Numbered from the stretch's first letter, positions 10,784 through 20,545 are shown. The stretch is DNA of 33,169 nucleotides from Flavobacteriales bacterium (GCA_947463065.1 CANHSF010000008.1:1-33169); one strand, 5' to 3'. Notes: generated by a model not told the origin, from the letters alone. Made by a program: numbers and translations.

Positions 10784-11836
10784 ATGAAATTGCGTCATTA
10801 CTTTTTTACCTTTTTTGCGGCGTTCTTCGGAGCGATGCTCATTGCTGGTTGTTTGAATGAAGACAACCGCATCCCACCCAACTGTTACGATGGTATTCTC
10901 AACAACGGGGAGGAGCGCATTGACTGCGGCGGAGAATTCTGCGAGGAGTGCGATCACTGCACCAACGGCATCTACGAACCCGATCGTTTGGAAACTTGGG
11001 TAGACTGCGGCGGAGAGTGCGGACCGTGTCCACAAAGCGCCAATGGCATTCAAGACGGTGACGAAACGGGCATCGATTGTGGCGGAAGCGCCGGTGGATG
11101 CGAATTGCTTTGCGACGACGGATTGCTCAACGGAAACGAAGACCAAATCGACTGTGAAGACGACATTGCCAACCAAGACGAAGCTTGCCCGCACTGCCCT
11201 ACTTGCGTGGACGGAGAAATGAACGGTTCAGAAGTGGGAATCGACTGCGGCGGCGACTGTGCAGCCTGCTGTTCGAGCGGCAATTGCACCAATGGCATCA
11301 TCGATGGAAATGAATTTTGGACCGATTGCGGCGGCCGCACCTGCCCCGATTGCGCTGATACCTTGAAATGGAAAGTGGGTGGCGAAACGGAATATTGTCC
11401 ATCCACCCTTTTGGATGCCGCTATGGCACATGTCCCCGCCACCGATGGCACACCGCCCGGTGAATTGCGTGTGACGCTTGCCGCTGGTACATTGATGGGC
11501 ACCATTACCATTATTATGACCGAGCCAGCAGTGGGTTGGATGGCCAACCAAACATTCACGGCCGATGAAACCAATGTGACCGAATACAGCATCACATACT
11601 CCGATGCCGAAGGCAACAATTACTCCACTGGATCGACAGGAGGTGATGGCGTGATCAAATTGATTAAATACGCCACCATCAATATCCCGGCCTCCACCAC
11701 CGATGGATGCAACAAACCCGCAGGAGACTATTACTTCTACCGCGTTATCTTCAGCGGTACGCTGGTGGATGCATTGGACGACACATCGAATATCAATATT
11801 GAATCCGGGTTCTGGCAATTCACGTTCAAGCCCTAA
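10784..11836 (+). CDS. Cys-rich repeat lipoprotein (six degenerate 'NGxxDGxExxxDCGGxCxxC' units)
   Basis: Lipobox MLIAGC; six repeat units between about 10883 and 11353; unique C-terminal domain. Confidence 0.8.
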   Translation: MKLRHYFFTFFAAFFGAMLIAGCLNEDNRIPPNCYDGILNNGEERIDCGGEFCEECDHCTNGIYEPDRLETWVDCGGECGPCPQSANGIQDGDETGIDCGGSAGGCELLCDDGLLNGNEDQIDCEDDIANQDEACPHCPTCVDGEMNGSEVGIDCGGDCAACCSSGNCTNGIIDGNEFWTDCGGRTCPDCADTLKWKVGGETEYCPSTLLDAAMAHVPATDGTPPGELRVTLAAGTLMGTITIIMTEPAVGWMANQTFTADETNVTEYSITYSDAEGNNYSTGSTGGDGVIKLIKYATINIPASTTDGCNKPAGDYYFYRVIFSGTLVDALDDTSNINIESGFWQFTFKP

Positions 11837-11853
11837 TTCACACGACAACATAG

Positions 11854-11884
11854 AAAACGGTCTCTTCGGAGGCCGTTTTTTTTT
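11854..11884 (+). terminator. Rho-independent terminator
   Basis: aaaacggtctc-ttcg-gaggccgtttt followed by a T-run: 11-bp stem with one G-T wobble, UUCG tetraloop. Confidence 0.85.
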
Positions 11885-11914
11885 GCATTTGAATCGGCAT
11901 CGGGAATATTCGTT

Positions 11915-11922
11915 TATCTTGG
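11915..11922 (+). promoter_or_regulatory. possible Bacteroidota -7 element (TATCTTGG ~ TAnnTTTG)
   Basis: Located 29 bp before the ATG at 11951, with TTTG at 11888-11891 as a weak -33 candidate (spacing longer than usual). Confidence 0.35.
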
Positions 11923-11950
11923 CGCCATAACCCTGTCATTGCCTCGCCAA

Positions 11951-12751
11951 ATGTTTGCCCCTTGTGTCGCCACCACGCTCTTGGCCGTGGATCAACAAAC
12001 CATCCAACAGATTGCGTTGTTTGGATTGATCCCTTTTGTAGTGGCCTTTCTCTTCGTGGTCTTTGTATTCTACCGCAAATCCCGCGAAAGCCGCATCCAA
12101 AAAGAGCTCACGATGTTGGAATTGACCGCCCTTCGCGCACAGATGAACCCGCATTTCATCTTCAATTGCCTCAATGCCATCTACAACTCCATACAGGCCA
12201 ACCGCAATGAAGAAGCCAGTGCGTATTTGCTCAAATTCTCCTATCTGACCCGCCGCATCTTGGAAAACTCCAACAACAAATGGATTCCATTGGATGAAGA
12301 GGTCGAAATGCTCAAAGCCTATTGCGCTTTGGAACAGATCCGCCTCGCAACTCCATTTCATTTTGACATCCAGGTGCGATGCAACGAAGATCAAGCCGAG
12401 CCGCATGTTCCCATGCTGCTTATACAGCCGCTGATCGAAAACATCGTATGGCATGGCCTCAGCCAAACACCCAATGCCTATATCCGACTGACGATCACGA
12501 GTACCGAAGAAGCCATAACCTACACGTTGTGCACCAATGTGTTGTATCCCGCTTCAGGAGCCCCCAGCCCGGCCAAACACGGCAAAAAGAAATCGCTCGG
12601 CCGCAAATTGGTAACTGAGCAACTCAATGCCATTGGTCACCTTACCGGTTGTTATCCGGTTTTTGAGGAAAAAACAATCGATCACGGTGGCGTGACCGAA
12701 CAACAAACCCTACTCCAACTGCCCCATGTCCAACTACCAACCGTCCACTAA
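11951..12751 (+). CDS. LytS/YehU-type sensor histidine kinase, single N-terminal TM, atypical G-box
   Basis: H-box AQMNPHFIFNCLNAIYNSI; N-box LLIQPLIENIVWHGL; SLGRKLVTEQL. ATG at 11951 preferred over the TTG at 11939. Confidence 0.88.
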   Translation: MFAPCVATTLLAVDQQTIQQIALFGLIPFVVAFLFVVFVFYRKSRESRIQKELTMLELTALRAQMNPHFIFNCLNAIYNSIQANRNEEASAYLLKFSYLTRRILENSNNKWIPLDEEVEMLKAYCALEQIRLATPFHFDIQVRCNEDQAEPHVPMLLIQPLIENIVWHGLSQTPNAYIRLTITSTEEAITYTLCTNVLYPASGAPSPAKHGKKKSLGRKLVTEQLNAIGHLTGCYPVFEEKTIDHGGVTEQQTLLQLPHVQLPTVH

Positions 12752-13496
12752 AATCCGCGTTGCCATAGCCGATGACGAACCCGCACCCCGCGAGTTGATG
12801 GCACGTTATATCGCCCATGACAACAGCTTGAATTTGGTATCGACCTTGAGCAGCTATGAAGAAGCCTTGGAGGCCTTGCCGGAACTGCATATCGATTTGC
12901 TATTTTTAGATGTGGATTTGGGCGCCGGCGATGCATTCGAACTGCTGCATGCATTGCCCCAAAGACCGTTTGACATCATCTTCTGCACCTCCCATTCGGA
13001 ATATGCGCTGCAGGCATTTCATGTATCGGCGATTGATTATTTGCTCAAACCCTTTTCGGAAGAACAATTTGTGCAAGCCGTGATCAAATACAAGAAACAG
13101 CGGCCACAAGTTACCACGGCCAACGACGCATTGGACAATTTGCTCGAAAACCTCAAACGCAGCAATCCGCAGCAAAAGATTGCACTGCCCACTTCGCAGG
13201 GATTGTTGTTTGTAAAATTCAACGAGATTGTTCATGTGGAATCGCAGAACACCTTGACCATATTCTATTTGTTGGACAAACAACAAATCGTGGTTTCGCG
13301 TACGATGAAAGAATGCGAGGAGCTGCTCAGCGCCTATGGATTCTGCCGGGTTCACCAGTCGCACATGATCAACCTGCACTTCGTAAAAAAGTATTTGAAA
13401 GGCGAGGGCGGACAAGTGATTTTGGAGGACGGCAGCACGATCGAGGTATCGCGCCGCAAGAAAGAGGAATTTTTGTCGGCCTTGCAGAAGATATGA
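12726..13496 (+). CDS. LytTR-family response regulator
   Basis: Receiver DDEPAPRE...LLFLDVDLG...KPF, LytTR HVESQNTLTIFY...RVHQSHMINLHFVKKY; overlaps kinase gene by 26 bp. Confidence 0.92.
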   Translation: MSNYQPSTKIRVAIADDEPAPRELMARYIAHDNSLNLVSTLSSYEEALEALPELHIDLLFLDVDLGAGDAFELLHALPQRPFDIIFCTSHSEYALQAFHVSAIDYLLKPFSEEQFVQAVIKYKKQRPQVTTANDALDNLLENLKRSNPQQKIALPTSQGLLFVKFNEIVHVESQNTLTIFYLLDKQQIVVSRTMKECEELLSAYGFCRVHQSHMINLHFVKKYLKGEGGQVILEDGSTIEVSRRKKEEFLSALQKI

Positions 13497-14005
13497 TGGC
13501 GGTTTGCCGTATTCTTCCTGAAATCCACCACATACTTTGCTCAACGCCCCCAACACACAAAATCAATGGCATCCATACAGGCAGAATCGCGTGATTTGCA
13601 CAAATAACCAAAACGTTTATCAGTATGCGCTATATATTCTCTTTTGGAATTTCAGTTGCCCCATCCCGCAGGGCGCTAAAACTAATCAATGATCGTGAAC
13701 AAAACTTACCCGACAGGTCCATCATTCTTTTCAAAATTGTTGACCATCGCAGGACTGAAGAGGAGCTGAAATTTGCAAAAACCTAGTGCAATGGCCGTAA
13801 GAGCAAGGATAACATTGTCAAAGATTATAGCGTTCGAATGTTGACCCATCTCGACGAAAAACTGCAATCCAATTTTTACAGCAAGATGACCCACAGATCC
13901 AAATGCACCGTTTCGGTACATGGAAGAAGAAGCGAAAAATTAATATTCACAAACAGTATATTTCCCATAATTAAATTACATTCGCCCTCCCTAAACCCAA
14001 ACCCT

Positions 14006-14845
14006 ATGAAACATTTTTTTTCCAGTTTTGCCATTGCCGCACTTCTTTTTAGTTCTTGTGACACTCCTTCAGAACCAGCCGTCGCTCCGCCAACGGAGCA
14101 AAAAGCAGCCGCGGTAGCGACAGGCTGTGATCCAGCGACACCACAAGTAATTGATCTAAACATCGCTAGCAACCTCATTCTAGAATTTATGAGGTCAACG
14201 AAAGGCCAGAGTGACAAAGTAAACTTCGGGATTGGATCTTACATCTCGTTAGAGCAATTGCGGGCCGATGGCCTTTTAGACAACAAAGCCAACGACCCTA
14301 CTGCAGGTGTCTTTATATATGACATGATTAACGGTTTCAATCAAGGTCAATTCGCTCTAAGATTTGGCCGTGTTTGTAAAGCTGGAGAAAGAACGGAATA
14401 TGCAATCGTAGGCAATGAAAACCATTTTGTCACTCACGCTCTTTTAGTATATGACAACAAAAATCCTCAGGTATCAGAAATCACGAAGTACATACAAAAT
14501 CAAGGGATCAAAAGGAGCATTGCTTATAATGAACATGACCCGATTGGAGGCGATAAAGTAATTGAAAGAAATTCTAAACTTTTATCAGACCTTGGAGGTC
14601 AGGCTTCATTCTCTAGCAATGGTCATTACTTTTTCAACCTTGACGACTTTGACAGGGTGATTATTAACAATCCAAAAGAAAAGATCATTGGATTTGCCAT
14701 CTGCAGAGGAATTGAAAAAATCAATGAAAACGGTCAAGACAAATTCTACGATCGATTGATTTTGATTGGAGTTAACCAAGACCGTGAGTTCGTGCATACG
14801 GGCAACCAAATCATGGAACGCTCTTGGCCTCCTCGTGGATTTTAA
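14006..14845 (+). CDS. putative lipoprotein of unknown function
   Basis: In-frame ATG at 14006 gives MKHFFSSFAIAALLFSSC (lipobox); the ORF track start at 13838 lacks a signal peptide. Confidence 0.7.
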   Translation: MKHFFSSFAIAALLFSSCDTPSEPAVAPPTEQKAAAVATGCDPATPQVIDLNIASNLILEFMRSTKGQSDKVNFGIGSYISLEQLRADGLLDNKANDPTAGVFIYDMINGFNQGQFALRFGRVCKAGERTEYAIVGNENHFVTHALLVYDNKNPQVSEITKYIQNQGIKRSIAYNEHDPIGGDKVIERNSKLLSDLGGQASFSSNGHYFFNLDDFDRVIINNPKEKIIGFAICRGIEKINENGQDKFYDRLILIGVNQDREFVHTGNQIMERSWPPRGF

Positions 14846-14858
14846 TTCCCCTTTTCGA

Positions 14859-15476
14859 ATGACCGAACATATCAACGCAATATCATCCTACTCCGGCATT
14901 CTCCCAGTGATTGCCGGAGTTTTTCTTGTTAAAGGGCATTCGTTTTGGCCTTTCATTTGTTTTTTAATTACTGGCATTCTCAACGATTTATTTCAAACCT
15001 ACAGCACGAATGACATTCTCGCCAATTTGGCCATGAGCGTTTATTCCCTGTTCGATATTCTCTTTCTATTGTGGTTCACCACACAGTTGTTTCATATCAA
15101 AATGAAGTGGCAAATCGCAATAGGCACACTTGTGTTTACGCTATGGTTTATCGCATACAAAATGCACGTTCCTTTGCAAGCCAACTATAGCGAAGGAAGC
15201 CGATTCTTTGATCCCATATTTCTAACCATCACTTCTATCCTCGCTGCCATAGGTCTTTTAAAAATTATCGAGTCGCCCTTACGACTGGAATACAATCAGT
15301 ATTTCGGGTTTTACCTCGGCATTTTCTTTTACAACTTTTCTGTCTTCTTTACGCACATTTTCCTGAGCGACGACATCGCCAAAGAAATCTGGTATCTCAA
15401 TGCGCTTTTCAACATCACCACCATGCTGATTTATACCTGGGCCTTTCTCCGTCTTCGCGGACCCCAGCGTTCTTGA
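14859..15476 (+). CDS. multi-pass integral membrane protein (about 6-7 TM), unknown function
   Basis: In-frame ATG at 14859 (MTEHINAISSYSGILPVIAG...), repeated hydrophobic segments; 13 bp after the preceding CDS. Confidence 0.75.
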   Translation: MTEHINAISSYSGILPVIAGVFLVKGHSFWPFICFLITGILNDLFQTYSTNDILANLAMSVYSLFDILFLLWFTTQLFHIKMKWQIAIGTLVFTLWFIAYKMHVPLQANYSEGSRFFDPIFLTITSILAAIGLLKIIESPLRLEYNQYFGFYLGIFFYNFSVFFTHIFLSDDIAKEIWYLNALFNITTMLIYTWAFLRLRGPQRS

Positions 15477-15656
15477 TCTCATTTGTTCAGCTTCGTCCCA
15501 GGCCAAAACACCCAATCGCACCTCGGCCATTTTCTTGCTTTTACTTACCGCTTTCCGCGCCAACATCGCCCAATCCCCGATCTGTATAGATTGAGCCCTG
15601 CACCTAGCGGCATCTTTGACCCGCATTCTACCACGAACGAATGCGCCAAAAGATTC

Positions 15657-16604
15657 ATGCAACACTTCTATTCGGCTCTGCCCCAACATATCGTTTACAA
15701 CCATCACATCGAAGAACAACTCGCGTTGCCCAATGGATGGATTGCTCAGCGCACCGGCATTCAACAACGCCACGAGCACTCCGGTGGCATTTCGGAACTG
15801 GCTATTGAATCGGCCAACAAATGCCTAGCTGCTCACCATCTCGATCCCATGCTGATCGATACAGTGCTGATGGCAACCGTTACACCCGATCATCCCTGGC
15901 CAGCAACCGCCTGCAAAGTGGCACATGCCATCGGAGCGCACAACGCTTGGGCTCTGGACATTTCGGCCGCATGCAGTGGCTTTGTCTATGCGCTGCAACT
16001 CATCCAGTCGCTATTGAAAGCCGGTCAGTCCAAACGCATTTTGCTGCTCACCGGCGATTGCATGAGCTCCGTTGTAGATCCCATGGACCGCAATACGCGT
16101 GTTCTCTTTGGCGATGCCTGTGCCGCGAGTCTATGGACCAACGTACCGCTCATTGCCATTGAAGATGTTTACCTCGGTTGCGATGGAAGTGGTTACCAAG
16201 ACATCATTGTCCAAGGCGGCGGCAGCGCATTGAGACGTTCTGAAATCGCTTCATTCCCGAGGCTGCATTTGGAGGGAAGCAAGGTCTTTAAAGCTGCGGT
16301 CAAAAACATCAAAAAATCTGTCGAGATCATTCTTCAGCGCAACAACTTGACCTTGTCGGAGATCGACTGGTTCATTCCTCATCAAGCCAATATGCGCATC
16401 ATTGAAACCCTTTGCGAGCAAATGGGCCTCGACAATTCCAAAGTACTTACCAATGTGGAACAACGCGGCAACACCACCAATGCTTCCATTCCGCTCTGTT
16501 GGTCGGACCACTGCTCACGAATTCAACCCGGACAACGTGTGCTAACCGCAAGCTTTGGCGCAGGCTATACCTACGGCAGCGCACTCTTAAGAACTCAATC
16601 GTAA
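15657..16604 (+). CDS. beta-ketoacyl-ACP synthase III family (FabH-like)
   Basis: Catalytic Cys in DISAACSGF, His in PHQANMRI, Asn in RGNTTNASIPL; likely start MQHFYSALPQHIVYN at 15657. Confidence 0.9.
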   Translation: MQHFYSALPQHIVYNHHIEEQLALPNGWIAQRTGIQQRHEHSGGISELAIESANKCLAAHHLDPMLIDTVLMATVTPDHPWPATACKVAHAIGAHNAWALDISAACSGFVYALQLIQSLLKAGQSKRILLLTGDCMSSVVDPMDRNTRVLFGDACAASLWTNVPLIAIEDVYLGCDGSGYQDIIVQGGGSALRRSEIASFPRLHLEGSKVFKAAVKNIKKSVEIILQRNNLTLSEIDWFIPHQANMRIIETLCEQMGLDNSKVLTNVEQRGNTTNASIPLCWSDHCSRIQPGQRVLTASFGAGYTYGSALLRTQS

Positions 16605-16627
16605 ACAATCATTAATACATACCCAAA

Positions 16628-17542
16628 ATGGAATTAACCATCACAAAAATCCAAACCAAGGCCAACGAGCTCACTGAAAAATACGCGAGCCGCATCCAAG
16701 CCCTCACCGTTGAAGGTCCCACACCCAATGACTATCCATTGCTCAATATGTTCTTTCAAGAAGTATATGATGCCATCGCTAACGGAGAATTGACCGAGAA
16801 CGAAAAGCTGGCCATGCGCAAATGGTTTGGCACCTCAATGAACACCGACCAGACTTTGCAAGGGCACGTTTGTGTGCGTCCGTTGGGCTACAACGGCGAT
16901 TTCCAAATCATCGACAAGATTTATCGCACCGTGCATTCCGAAGATCAAGTCATGAAAAGATGGGACGTTTACTACCACCAACATCCCGCTCCCATCGCTG
17001 TGCGCAACCGCAAAGACATCTTCAAGCAACTGCTCAGCACAATGCCTGCCGACAGCAAAATTCTCAATCTTGCTTCGGGTCCATCTCGCGATCTTTATGA
17101 ACACTTGCAATCATCGTCAACTCCTTTGCGCATCACCAATGTAGACCTCGACGAGGGCGCCATCGCCTTCTCATTGGACCTGTTGAGTCAAGTTGAACAT
17201 GCATCCGAAATCGATTATGTGCACGCCAACGTTTTGCGTTTCCGCACCTCGGAGCAGTTTGATTTGATATGGTCTGCGGGATTGTTTGACTACTTCAACG
17301 ACGACTTGTTTGTGAAACTGCTACAAAAATACGCGGCCAATTTGAGTCCAAACGGCGTGTTTGTATTGGGCAACTTCAACACCATCAACGTTTCCAGACC
17401 GTATATGGAATTTGCCGATTGGAAACTCAATCACCGCAGCGAAGAGCAACTCATCGCGATGGGCCATGCTGCTGGATTTGCACACGCGCGCATTTTTGCC
17501 GAGCCCACCGGTATCAACTTATTCCTTGAACTGAAAAAATAA
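16628..17542 (+). CDS. class I SAM methyltransferase resembling the PhcB / extracellular factor 3-hydroxypalmitic acid methyl ester biosynthesis family
   Basis: VRPLGYNGDFQIIDKIYR, ILNLASGPSRDLYE, DLIWSAGLFDYFNDD, GNFNTINVSRPYMEFADWKLNHRSEEQL, TGINLFLEL match the layout I recall for this family. Confidence 0.72.
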   Translation: MELTITKIQTKANELTEKYASRIQALTVEGPTPNDYPLLNMFFQEVYDAIANGELTENEKLAMRKWFGTSMNTDQTLQGHVCVRPLGYNGDFQIIDKIYRTVHSEDQVMKRWDVYYHQHPAPIAVRNRKDIFKQLLSTMPADSKILNLASGPSRDLYEHLQSSSTPLRITNVDLDEGAIAFSLDLLSQVEHASEIDYVHANVLRFRTSEQFDLIWSAGLFDYFNDDLFVKLLQKYAANLSPNGVFVLGNFNTINVSRPYMEFADWKLNHRSEEQLIAMGHAAGFAHARIFAEPTGINLFLELKK

Positions 17543-17548
17543 CAAGTC

Positions 17549-18547
17549 ATGCAACCGACACCGAAAAAACACGAAGAATACCTGGATGAACTAATGGATT
17601 ACATTCCTAAAGAGGCATTCAAACCGGCATACTATAAGTTGGTGCCCATGTCGCTGTACTTCCTTGCTGTCGTTGCGATGATTTACTTATCCATAGCCAT
17701 CGAGAGTTACGCTTGGACCATACTCTTCGCAGCCATCAGCGGATTCTGTATTGCCTGTATTTTTCTGTTTTGCCATGAACTCACCCATGGCACCATCATC
17801 AAAAACAAAACAGGCATGTATATCGCTGAACTAGTTTTCTGGCCTTTGAGCGGGATGCCGCCCACATTGTGGAGAGTGATCCACAACAGGGCCCATCACA
17901 CTGGAGCCAACAGTTATGCAGATCCCGATCGCAGAACCTTCAAGTCAGAAAAGAATTTTTGGAATACGGTTTACAACGCATTCATCTACCCCAACAAAAA
18001 GCTGAGATTTTCACTCACTGTAGGATTTGCCATGTTGTTTTATACTGGAAAACACATCGCATCGGCGCTATATCCTGAAGGAAAAAAACCCGCGATTGTG
18101 ACTTATAAACCGAAGTTTACCCGCAAAGAAAAAAAGAAAATCAAATGGGAATTGCTCTACATCATGGTGTTCCAATCGCTGATAGGTATAGCATTGGGAT
18201 GGAAGCTGTATCTTATCTTTTCACTGGTCTCTTGGGTTGTGTCATCCTCGATCCTGATCTCCATGATCATCACACAGCACCTGATCAATCCTGTCTTTAT
18301 TGAAAATCCAGACCCCATGCTCACAGCCACATCGGTGCGCATTCCTTCTTGGCTCGATCGGTTGATTGACTACCATTCTTTCCATATCGAACATCATGTA
18401 TTGCCAGGAATCAACTTTGACTATTATCCCAAAATGGGACATATCATGCAAAACATGTATCCCGATCGTTATACCCGCAAACCCTTCTTGTCTGCTATCG
18501 TAGAGAGCTATGATCGGGAGATGTTTATCGATGATCCGCTGCAATAG
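17549..18547 (+). CDS. membrane fatty acid desaturase
   Basis: Three His boxes: HELTHG, HNRAHH, HIEHH; hydrophobic TM segments. Confidence 0.9.
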   Translation: MQPTPKKHEEYLDELMDYIPKEAFKPAYYKLVPMSLYFLAVVAMIYLSIAIESYAWTILFAAISGFCIACIFLFCHELTHGTIIKNKTGMYIAELVFWPLSGMPPTLWRVIHNRAHHTGANSYADPDRRTFKSEKNFWNTVYNAFIYPNKKLRFSLTVGFAMLFYTGKHIASALYPEGKKPAIVTYKPKFTRKEKKKIKWELLYIMVFQSLIGIALGWKLYLIFSLVSWVVSSSILISMIITQHLINPVFIENPDPMLTATSVRIPSWLDRLIDYHSFHIEHHVLPGINFDYYPKMGHIMQNMYPDRYTRKPFLSAIVESYDREMFIDDPLQ

Positions 18548-18561
18548 GCGGATCATTTTTT
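18531..18561 (+). terminator. Rho-independent terminator overlapping the desaturase 3' end and the queG 3' end
   Basis: atgatccgc-tgcaatag-gcggatcat then TTTTT: perfect 9-bp stem. Confidence 0.75.
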
Positions 18562-19500
18562 GGATTCGTCCTCGGCGAGGAAGTCGATGTTTTTTTTAAG
18601 CCCGATGAACTTAGTCCGTTTCACCGCCGATTTGCGAAATACCCGTTTAAAGGTTTCCTCGGTCAGTTCTTTCCATTCAGCTTTCGTCCAGTTCTTCCAT
18701 TCCTCTGAGCCGCGGAATCGCTCTTCTTGGTGGGGCTTTGAAAAGCGGTTCCAAGGACAAACATCTTGGCAGATATCGCAACCGAATGCCCATTCGGCCA
18801 TGCGTCCCTTGAACTCTGAAGGAATGGCCTCGCGCAGCTCAATGGTCAGATACGAGATGCAGCGCGATCCGTCCACCACATAAGGCTGCACAATGGCCTC
18901 AGTTGGACAAGCATCGATGCAGCGCGTGCAGGTTCCACAATAATCTTTGATGGGTCCATCGGGTTGCAATTCAAGGTCAATGATCAATTCGGCGAGAAAA
19001 AAGAACGAACCTTGCTGTTTGGTAATCAAGTTGGCGTTTTTGCCCACCCAACCTACGCCGCTTTTTTTGGCCCAAGCCTTCTCCAGCACCGGAGCGCTAT
19101 CCACAAACACACGGCCCTCAACATGCCCCACACTTTCCTGAATGCGTTCTAAAAAAAGATACAGCTTATCGCGAATCACATCGTGATAATCTTCCCCGTA
19201 TGCGTATTTGGATACGGCGTACGACTGGTGTTGATCTTGTGCCGGGGGAAAATAATTGTACGCCAAGGACACCACACTTTGAGCACCCGGCACCAAGAGC
19301 CGTGGGTCCAACCGTTTGTCGAAGTGATTGGCCATATAGCCCATCTGTCCGTGCATATTTGCATTGAGCCATGCCTCGAGCGGTGCAGCTTCGTCCTCGA
19401 GAAATGCTGCTTTGGCGATGCCACAATACGAAAAACCAAGTTCCAGCGCCAACGCCTTCACGATGTTCGTATGGTTGTGTACAGCTCCAGATTTGACCAT
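18553..19500 (-). CDS. queG: epoxyqueuosine reductase QueG
   Basis: [16 protein letters not shown] and [11 protein letters not shown] 4Fe-4S motifs; [26 protein letters not shown]. Confidence 0.94.
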   Translation of the reverse strand: MVKSGAVHNHTNIVKALALELGFSYCGIAKAAFLEDEAAPLEAWLNANMHGQMGYMANHFDKRLDPRLLVPGAQSVVSLAYNYFPPAQDQHQSYAVSKYAYGEDYHDVIRDKLYLFLERIQESVGHVEGRVFVDSAPVLEKAWAKKSGVGWVGKNANLITKQQGSFFFLAELIIDLELQPDGPIKDYCGTCTRCIDACPTEAIVQPYVVDGSRCISYLTIELREAIPSEFKGRMAEWAFGCDICQDVCPWNRFSKPHQEERFRGSEEWKNWTKAEWKELTEETFKRVFRKSAVKRTKFIGLKKNIDFLAEDESKK

Positions 19501-19519
19501 AGAAAAAACGGGGGGGGGA

Positions 19520-20545
19520 TTAGAACAGTTGGCCCATTCCAGGCTTTTTGGCCTTGCCCAGATGGCGGTAGGTCAGCTCCGTAAGTTGTCGACCGCGTGG
19601 CGTGCGGGTGAGAAAGCCTTCTTGAATCAAAAACGGTTCGTACACCTCTTCAATGGTTCCTGCATCTTCGCCCACTGCTGTGGCCACGGTGGTCAAACCC
19701 ACAGGACCTCCATTGAATTTGTCCATAATGGTCATCAAAATTTTGTGATCCATTTCATCCAATCCGTGGGTGTCTACATTCAACGCATTCAACGAAAAAC
19801 CAGTAATATCCAGATCGATGGTTCCATTGCCCTTGATCTGCGCAAAATCCCTGACCCTGCGCAGCAAAGCGTTGGCAATGCGCGGAGTGCCTCGGCTTCG
19901 GCGTGCGATTTCAAAAGCAGCATCTTCGGTGATTTCTACCTGCATAATTCCTGCGCTGCGTTGTACGATATCGGTCAATGTTTTTGCATCGTAATAGGAC
20001 AGTCGCGCATTGATACCAAAACGCGCCCGCAACGGCGATGTGAGCAATCCACTTCGGGTTGTTGCGCCAACCAAAGTGAAAGGATTGAGGGCAATTTGAA
20101 CCGAACGTGCATTCGGTCCTGTATCTATGACCAAATCGATTCGATAATCTTCCATTGCGCTGTAGAGGTACTCCTCAACTACCGGACTCAGTCGATGAAT
20201 TTCATCAATGAACAAGACGTCGTTGGTGTCGAGATTGGTAAGTAGACCGGCCAAGTCGGCAGGTTTATCCAAGACCGGGCCGCTGGTGGTTTTGATTTGA
20301 ACTCCCATTTCATTGGCAATGATATTGGCCAAAGTTGTTTTCCCCAATCCCGGAGGTCCGTGCAACAACACATGATCAAGTGCTTCCTCTCTCAACCGAG
20401 CCGCTTTCACAAAAACCTCAAGATTTTCAAGCACTTGGCGTTGTCCAGTAAAATCACCTAGACTTTTCGGCCTCAACACACGATCCAGCTCGCCATCGGA
20501 ATTGACAGCAGCCGCTCCACGAATATCAAATGAATCATCACTCAT
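19520..20545 (-). CDS. ruvB: Holliday junction branch migration helicase RuvB
   Basis: [54 protein letters not shown]; start [10 protein letters not shown] at 20545, the 46-aa upstream extension in the ORF track is not conserved-looking. Confidence 0.96.
   Translation of the reverse strand: MSDDSFDIRGAAAVNSDGELDRVLRPKSLGDFTGQRQVLENLEVFVKAARLREEALDHVLLHGPPGLGKTTLANIIANEMGVQIKTTSGPVLDKPADLAGLLTNLDTNDVLFIDEIHRLSPVVEEYLYSAMEDYRIDLVIDTGPNARSVQIALNPFTLVGATTRSGLLTSPLRARFGINARLSYYDAKTLTDIVQRSAGIMQVEITEDAAFEIARRSRGTPRIANALLRRVRDFAQIKGNGTIDLDITGFSLNALNVDTHGLDEMDHKILMTIMDKFNGGPVGLTTVATAVGEDAGTIEEVYEPFLIQEGFLTRTPRGRQLTELTYRHLGKAKKPGMGQLF

Noticed and set aside
11050-11851. Minus-strand ORFs of 189 and 207 aa across the Cys-rich lipoprotein and its flank
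   Set aside because: Shadow ORFs caused by low stop frequency opposite the repeat-biased codons.
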